Below, piece by piece: positions 7,094-11,234 of a stretch of 11,234 nt of DNA. Position numbers and translations under genes: made by a program. Position 1 is the first letter of the stretch; every line of letters starts with the position of its first letter. A model generated the notes under the pieces. The model made no database searches. It had not been told where the DNA came from and was given only the letters and a program-made list of their open reading frames with translations. The stretch is from Pseudomonadota bacterium. GTDB lineage: Bacteria > Pseudomonadota > Gammaproteobacteria > Burkholderiales > Burkholderiaceae_C. Location: the NCBI GenBank assembly GCA_023435325.1, contig JAEYRT010000199.1, positions 1 to 11,234 on the forward strand, read 5' to 3'.

Positions 7094-7405
7094 TTAAGCG
7101 GCAATCGCCACGATTTGCAGTTCAGTGAACTGTTGGCGATGGCCTTGGTGCTTGGCGTAGTGCTTACGACGACGCAGCTTGAAGATGCGTACCTTGTCGT
7201 GCTTGCCGTGAGCAACCACAGTTGCCTTCACAGATGCGCCGGACACCAGGGGAGTGCCAACCTTCAGTTCAGCGCCGTTGCCGACTGCCAAAACTTGGTC
7301 GATCACGATTTCCTGGCCTACGTCCGCAGCAATCTGTTCTACCTTGATTTTTTCGCCAGCGGCAACGCGATACTGCTTGCCACCGGTTTTTATGACCGCG
7401 TACAT
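7094..7405 (-). CDS. rplU: 50S ribosomal protein L21
   Basis: L21 is a large-subunit protein that binds 23S rRNA. The 103-residue sequence is canonical: MYAVIKTGGKQYRV at the start, and the basic KVRIFKLRRRKHYAKHQGHRQ segment (71-91) near the end. The frame is open far upstream, but the L21 start is unmistakable and has AAGAGG (7416-7411) five bases before it. The gene is first in the rplU-rpmA unit, divergent from ispB, and has a good promoter candidate about 55 bases upstream that contains a perfect dyad. Confidence 0.98.
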   Translation of the reverse strand: MYAVIKTGGKQYRVAAGEKIKVEQIAADVGQEIVIDQVLAVGNGAELKVGTPLVSGASVKATVVAHGKHDKVRIFKLRRRKHYAKHQGHRQQFTELQIVAIAA

Positions 7406-7460
7406 GTAAACCTCTTTCGATTCTTGAGTCTCCGCAGACGAATTTCCACGGAAGCCGGCT

Positions 7461-7490
7461 ATTGTACGCATAAACACCATTTGGTGTCCA
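7461..7490 (-). promoter_or_regulatory. Probable rplU promoter with an overlapping 14-bp dyad
   Basis: On the minus strand TGGACA (7490-7485, 5/6 to consensus) and TACAAT (7466-7461, 5/6) are 18 bases apart, giving a leader of about 50 bases to the rplU ATG. The spacer holds the inverted repeat ACACCA-TT-TGGTGT (7474-7487), which overlaps half of the -35 box. This could be an operator, but no known regulator is identified. Confidence 0.6.
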
Positions 7491-7533
7491 AGCCTCAACC
7501 TTATTGTCCCCTCGGGCATCGCGAAGCTCTTCC

Positions 7534-7539
7534 TATAAT
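7534..7539 (+). promoter_or_regulatory. Perfect -10 box upstream of ispB
   Basis: TATAAT at 7534-7539 is a consensus -10 placed 25 bases before the chosen ispB TTG start. The -35 region at 17 bases' spacing (7511-7516, CTCGGG) is poor, so any promoter here would be weak or activator-dependent. The implied start near 7546 falls upstream of the TTG and so fits that start codon. Confidence 0.45.
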
Positions 7540-7564
7540 CAGCGCCTCTCCCGGTGGCATTACC

Positions 7565-8545
7565 TTGACTACAGCAACACATACCTCCAATCCACTCGCA
7601 CTGATTGCCGACGATATGCATGCAGTGGATCGCGTCATCGCGCAGCGATTGACCACCAGCGTTCCTCTGATCGGCCAGATTTCCCACTACATCATTGCAG
7701 CGGGCGGCAAGCGTTTGCGCCCGGCCCTGTTGCTGATGGTGAGCAATGCCCTGGGTGATGCCAATCCGTTCCGGCATACCCTGGCAGCCGTGGTGGAACT
7801 GATTCACACCGCCACATTGCTGCATGACGATGTGGTGGACGAATCCACCTTGCGTCGGGGCCGCCCGACTGCCAACGAATCCTTCGGCAATCCAGCCAGC
7901 GTCCTGGTTGGCGACTTTTTGCACACGCGCTCGTTCCAGATGATGGTGGAAGCGGGAAACATGCGCATCCTGCAGGTGCTCTCGGACGCCACCAACGTGA
8001 TCGCCGAAGGTGAGGTGCAGCAGCTCATCAACACCCACGACGCTTCATTGGATGAAGCGGGGTATTTGCATGTCATCCGCTCCAAGACCGCCAAGCTGTT
8101 TGAAGCTAGCACGCAAATCGCGGCCATCTTGGCAGGTGCATCGCCCGAATTGGAGGCCGCCTGCGCCACTTACGGACAGGCCCTGGGCACTGCGTTTCAG
8201 ATCATTGATGACGTGCTGGACTATGACGGCGACGCGCAGGAAATGGGCAAGAACCTGGGCGATGACTTGCGCGAAGGCAAATGCACACTGCCATTGATTG
8301 TGGCCATGCAGCGCGCAAGCGCGGAGGATGCAGCCATCGTGCGACAAGCGATTGAGCAGGGGTCGACCGACCAACTGGACACCATCTTGCGCATCGTCAA
8401 GAACACGGGTGCGCTGGAAGCCACTCGCGAGGCGGCGCATGATGAGGCCATGCGCGCCATTGCAGCCTTGAAGGCCCTGCCCAGCAACGCCTTCACGCAA
8501 GCCATGGAGCAGCTGGCATCCCAGCTTCTGGTGCGACGGACCTGA
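7565..8545 (+). CDS. ispB: Long-chain polyprenyl (probably octaprenyl) diphosphate synthase
   Basis: IspB extends farnesyl diphosphate with isopentenyl diphosphate to make the isoprenoid side chain of ubiquinone. All trans-prenyltransferase marks are present: GGKRLRP (47-53), first Asp-rich motif DDVVD (88-92) followed by RRGRPT, GDFLHTRSFQ (116-125), KTAKLFE (174-180), and second Asp-rich motif DDVLD (215-219) with GKNLGDDLREGKCTLPL. No ATG is available near the family start: the first in-frame ATG (7616) would cut the conserved NPLALIADD segment. The TTG at 7565 gives a 326-residue protein, close to the 323 of E. coli, so I choose it; GGTGG (7553-7557) may serve as ribosome site. Chain length (C40 in most beta-proteobacteria) is inferred from the family. 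It is divergent from rplU and closed by a terminator before pilB. Confidence 0.93.
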   Translation: MTTATHTSNPLALIADDMHAVDRVIAQRLTTSVPLIGQISHYIIAAGGKRLRPALLLMVSNALGDANPFRHTLAAVVELIHTATLLHDDVVDESTLRRGRPTANESFGNPASVLVGDFLHTRSFQMMVEAGNMRILQVLSDATNVIAEGEVQQLINTHDASLDEAGYLHVIRSKTAKLFEASTQIAAILAGASPELEAACATYGQALGTAFQIIDDVLDYDGDAQEMGKNLGDDLREGKCTLPLIVAMQRASAEDAAIVRQAIEQGSTDQLDTILRIVKNTGALEATREAAHDEAMRAIAALKALPSNAFTQAMEQLASQLLVRRT

Positions 8546-8601
8546 ATATCGGTGAACGGGGATCACGGCAGCGTGTTTCCCCGATAACATCGTCCTGAAG
8601 C

Positions 8602-8630
8602 AAAAGCCTGCTTGCGCAGGCTTTTTGTTT
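8602..8630 (+). terminator. Intrinsic terminator of ispB
   Basis: AAAAGCCTGC (8602-8611) pairs with GCAGGCTTTT (8616-8625) around a TTGC loop, followed by further T's up to 8630. It lies about 57 bases after the ispB stop and 60 before the pilB ATG, so the pilus genes should have their own promoter. Confidence 0.92.
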
Positions 8631-8691
8631 GCATTCTCACAGCGAGGTTTTCGCTGCTTCCCGTACTGTCTAATCGTGTCTTTTCAGGTAC

Positions 8692-10434
8692 ATGACTGTC
8701 ACCAGCACCACCTCTTCGCCTGCGTCTTCCTTGCCCCATGCGTTGCCCGGCCTGGCACGTGCGTTGATTGCAGCCAAGCAACTGGCTGAAAACGCGGCAG
8801 AAGATGTGGCACGCAGGGCTGCGACCAACAAAACCAGCTTTGTCGCAGAGCTGGTTGCCAGTGGCACGCTGTCTGCCAATGAGCTTGCCCATCAGGTTTC
8901 AGGCATTTTCTGCACACCACTGCTCGATCTGGAAGCCATCCACTTGGATGCGCTGCCCCAAGGCCTGCTGGACCCCAGGCTCTGCGTCAGTCACAGAGTG
9001 CTGCCCTTGCTCAGACGCGGCAACCGCCTGATGGTGGCAACGGCTGACCCGTCCGACAAGGACGCCGCGGAAAAAATCAAGTTCACCGTGCAGATGGGGG
9101 TGGACTGGGTCATCGTGGAATATGACAAGCTCAATCGCTTGCTGGAGCGACTCAGCAAGAGCACACAGGAGGCGCTGGAGTCATTTGCCGGGGATGCAGA
9201 CTTCGATTTCGATGACGCCAAGGAAATACCCGCTGTGGCGGAAAAAGAAGATGGGGCTTCCGATATCGAAGATGCTCCAGTCGTCAAATTCCTGCACAAA
9301 ATGCTGATCAGCGCATACAACATGCATGCATCGGATCTGCATTTCGAGCCTTACGAACACAGCTACCGCGTGCGCTTTCGCATTGACGGAGAGCTGCGGG
9401 AGATGGCAACGCCACCGGTGGCCATCAAGGAAAAGCTGGCTTCGCGCATCAAGGTGATCTCTCGCCTGGACATTTCCGAAAAGCGCGTGCCGCAGGATGG
9501 CCGCATGAAGCTCAAGATCGGACATAACCGCGTCATCGACTTCCGTGTTTCCACCCTTCCCACGCTCTTCGGCGAGAAGATCGTGATTCGTATCCTGGAC
9601 CCCTCCAGCGCCAGGATCGGCATTGACGCGCTGGGCTACGATGCCGATGAAAAAAAGCATCTGCTTGAGGCCATTGCACGCCCCCACGGCATGATTTTGG
9701 TGACAGGTCCGACAGGCTCTGGCAAGACCGTATCGCTCTACAGCTGCCTGCACCTGCTGAATCAGCCGGGTGTGAACATCTCGACGGCCGAAGACCCGTC
9801 CGAAATCAACATGCCCGGCATCAATCAGGTCAACGTCAATGAAAAAGCCGGGCTGACCTTTGCGGCTGCCTTGCGCTCTTTCCTGCGTCAGGACCCTGAT
9901 GTCATCATGGTGGGAGAGATCCGGGATACAGAAACAGCAGACATTGCGATCAAGGCTGCCCAGACCGGTCACTTGGTGCTCTCCACCCTGCACACCAACG
10001 ATGCGCCAACCACGCTGACGCGCCTGCGCCACATGGGGGTGGCGCCCTTCAACATCGCTTCCAGCGTCACGTTGATTACCGCCCAGCGCCTGGCCCGGCG
10101 CCTGTGCCCGCAATGCAAGCAGCCACACGAAGTGCCGCGCGAAGCACTGCTGGAAGCCGGGTTCGAAGCCAGCCAGCTGGATGGCACCTGGTTTCCCTAC
10201 AAGGCGATCGGTTGCAGTGCATGCACCAACGGCTACAAAGGGCGCGTCGGTATTTACCAGGTCATGCCGGTCAGCGAGGCCATACAGCACATCATCTTGC
10301 ATGATGGCAGCGCGCTGGATATTGCCGAGCAGGCCCGGCGTGAAGGCGTCAAGACTTTGCGTGCATCAGGCTTGGGCAAAGTCATGCAAGGCATCACTTC
10401 CCTGGAAGAAGTGCTGGCCGTGACCAATTTATAA
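8692..10434 (+). CDS. pilB: Type IV pilus assembly ATPase PilB
   Basis: PilB is the cytoplasmic hexameric motor that powers pilin polymerisation in type IVa pili. The 580-residue protein has an N-terminal MshEN-type (GspE_N) domain (about 45-155), an acidic linker (165-195) and the secretion ATPase core. Within the core are Walker A GPTGSGKT (339-346), the Asp box AEDPSE (366-371), Walker B DPDVIMVGEIRD (401-412) and the His box TGHLVLSTLHTND (425-437). A zinc-binding tetracysteine C472-x2-C475...C508-x2-C511 follows, with the GRVGIYQVMPV segment after it. These features and the neighbouring pilC separate it from retraction ATPases (PilT lacks the MshEN domain) and from GspE of type II secretion. 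The ATG at 8692 has only a weak AGGT before it, yet conserved sequence begins shortly after (LPGLARALI). Confidence 0.96.
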   Translation: MTVTSTTSSPASSLPHALPGLARALIAAKQLAENAAEDVARRAATNKTSFVAELVASGTLSANELAHQVSGIFCTPLLDLEAIHLDALPQGLLDPRLCVSHRVLPLLRRGNRLMVATADPSDKDAAEKIKFTVQMGVDWVIVEYDKLNRLLERLSKSTQEALESFAGDADFDFDDAKEIPAVAEKEDGASDIEDAPVVKFLHKMLISAYNMHASDLHFEPYEHSYRVRFRIDGELREMATPPVAIKEKLASRIKVISRLDISEKRVPQDGRMKLKIGHNRVIDFRVSTLPTLFGEKIVIRILDPSSARIGIDALGYDADEKKHLLEAIARPHGMILVTGPTGSGKTVSLYSCLHLLNQPGVNISTAEDPSEINMPGINQVNVNEKAGLTFAAALRSFLRQDPDVIMVGEIRDTETADIAIKAAQTGHLVLSTLHTNDAPTTLTRLRHMGVAPFNIASSVTLITAQRLARRLCPQCKQPHEVPREALLEAGFEASQLDGTWFPYKAIGCSACTNGYKGRVGIYQVMPVSEAIQHIILHDGSALDIAEQARREGVKTLRASGLGKVMQGITSLEEVLAVTNL

Positions 10435-10441
10435 GAAGTCT

Positions 10442-10476
10442 GTCTGGACTGCGGCCGGAGGGTCTGCAGCCCAGAC
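10442..10476 (+). other. Hairpin in the pilB-pilC intergenic gap
   Basis: GTCTGG (10442-10447) pairs with CCAGAC (10471-10476), then after one A/C mismatch CTGC (10449-10452) pairs with GCAG (10466-10469), leaving a 13-base loop. No T-run follows. It starts eight bases after the pilB stop and ends before the pilC ribosome site. It could be a processing or stability element, or could weakly attenuate pilC expression; the function is inference. Confidence 0.5.
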
Positions 10477-10512
10477 GCGCACAACGACACTGAGAGCGGA
10501 GGGAGCAGCCTT

Positions 10513-11234
10513 ATGGCAAAGGCAGGAGCCGGTCAGACCAAGGCCAAGGAGTTCGTCTTCGAATGGGCAGGCAAAGACCGCCAGGGCAAGGTCTTGCACG
10601 GAGAAACACGTGCTGCGGGAGAGGCACAAGTGCAGGTGGCCTTGCGCCGCCAGGGCATCTTCGTGACCAAGATCAAAAAGCGCAGCATGCGTGGCAGCAG
10701 AAGCATCAAGCCCAAGGATATTGCGCTGTTCACACGCCAGATGGCCACCATGATGAAAGCAGGCGTGCCCTTGCTGCCGTCGTTCGACATCGTGGGGCGC
10801 GGCAATCCCAATCCCAGCGCAAACAGGCTGTTCAATGACATCCGGCAAGACGTTGAAACCGGCACCTCGCTGAGCACGGCGTTTCGCAAGCACCCGCTGC
10901 ACTTCGACCATCTGTACTGCAATGTCGTCGAGGCTGGAGAGGCCGCAGGCATTCTGGATACGCTGATGGAACGGCTGGCCACCCACCTGGAAAAGACGGA
11001 AGCCATCAAGCGCAAAATCAAGTCCGCCATGATGTACCCGTTGTCCGTGATCGTGGTGGCCTTCCTCGTCATCACGGTCATCATGATCTTCGTGATTCCG
11101 GCTTTTCAGGAGGTCTTCACCTCTTTCGGCGCGGATCTGCCCACCCCTACCTTGTGGGTCATGTCCGTCAGTACATTTTTTGTGCACTACTGGTGGCTGG
11201 TCTTCAGCCTGATGGGCGGCGGCGCGTATTTTTT
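10513..11234 (+). CDS. pilC: Type IV pilus inner-membrane platform protein PilC (3' end outside window)
   Basis: PilC is the inner-membrane platform that PilB acts on during pilus extension. The ATG at 10513 opens a frame of 240 codons that runs off the window without a stop; full-length family members have about 400-410 residues. The start is supported by GGAGG (10498-10502) ten bases upstream. Visible features are the N-terminal segment FEWAGKDRQGKVLHGETRA (15-33) and the first T2SSF cytoplasmic domain (about 68-190) with FTRQMATMMKAGVPL (73-87) and VVEAGEAAGILDTLMERLA (138-156). A first membrane segment (about 176-196, PLSVIVVAFLVITVIMIFVIP) is followed by FQEVFTSFGADLPTPT and the start of a second (about 214-236). 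It follows pilB by 78 bases in the same direction; pilD is the expected next gene. Confidence 0.95.
   Translation, partial: MAKAGAGQTKAKEFVFEWAGKDRQGKVLHGETRAAGEAQVQVALRRQGIFVTKIKKRSMRGSRSIKPKDIALFTRQMATMMKAGVPLLPSFDIVGRGNPNPSANRLFNDIRQDVETGTSLSTAFRKHPLHFDHLYCNVVEAGEAAGILDTLMERLATHLEKTEAIKRKIKSAMMYPLSVIVVAFLVITVIMIFVIPAFQEVFTSFGADLPTPTLWVMSVSTFFVHYWWLVFSLMGGGAYF

Noticed and set aside
9181..10302. A 373-codon open frame on the minus strand opposite pilB
   Set aside because: No domain or sensible composition; it is fully covered by the conserved PilB ATPase core on the other strand.
10429..11187. A 252-codon minus-strand frame opposite pilC
   Set aside because: The plus-strand frame encodes clear PilC motifs with a good ribosome site, and the antisense frame has no recognisable features.
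1..11234. Search for a defence, mobile or otherwise new multi-gene system, CRISPR array, tRNA or IS element
   Set aside because: All the long coding intervals are explained by conserved housekeeping and pilus genes; gaps are at most about 170 bases and show only promoters, hairpins, terminators and short repeats.

Overview
The window looks like a chromosomal housekeeping segment from a betaproteobacterium of the Comamonadaceae (Acidovorax/Comamonas/Delftia type). The evidence is moderately high GC, protein sequences of clear beta-proteobacterial character, the gene order rplU-rpmA-obgE-proB next to ispB-pilB-pilC, and short TAGCT...GCGCTTGC intergenic repeats that I associate from memory with this family. 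No phage, transposon, CRISPR, tRNA or rRNA is visible, and coding density is high.

Layout. Positions 2-919 (+) hold the 3' part of a CNNM/CorC-type membrane protein close to YtfL/PaeA. Converging on it, 1015-1668 (-) is a small exported lytic transglycosylase, preceded by proS (1789-3531, -), which has its own terminator. rppH (3627-4289, +) diverges from proS and converges on proB (4355-5491, -); the two share a bidirectional terminator. Upstream of proB come obgE (5572-6645, -), rpmA (6815-7075, -) and rplU (7094-7405, -). A terminator sits between rpmA and obgE. ispB (7565-8545, +, probably a TTG start) diverges from rplU, ends at a strong terminator, and is followed by pilB (8692-10434, +) and the 5' part of pilC (10513 to the window end, +).

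Functions. The central block serves translation and ribosome assembly (ProS, L21, L27, ObgE), mRNA decay (RppH), proline synthesis (ProB), and quinone side-chain synthesis (IspB). The right end is the start of a type IV pilus assembly cluster (motor ATPase PilB, platform protein PilC), with pilD expected just outside the window.

I found no evidence for a new multi-gene system. The points most worth a second look are non-coding: a two-copy short interspersed repeat, a perfect dyad inside the rplU promoter, a hairpin between pilB and pilC, and terminators that divide conserved gene clusters into separate units.
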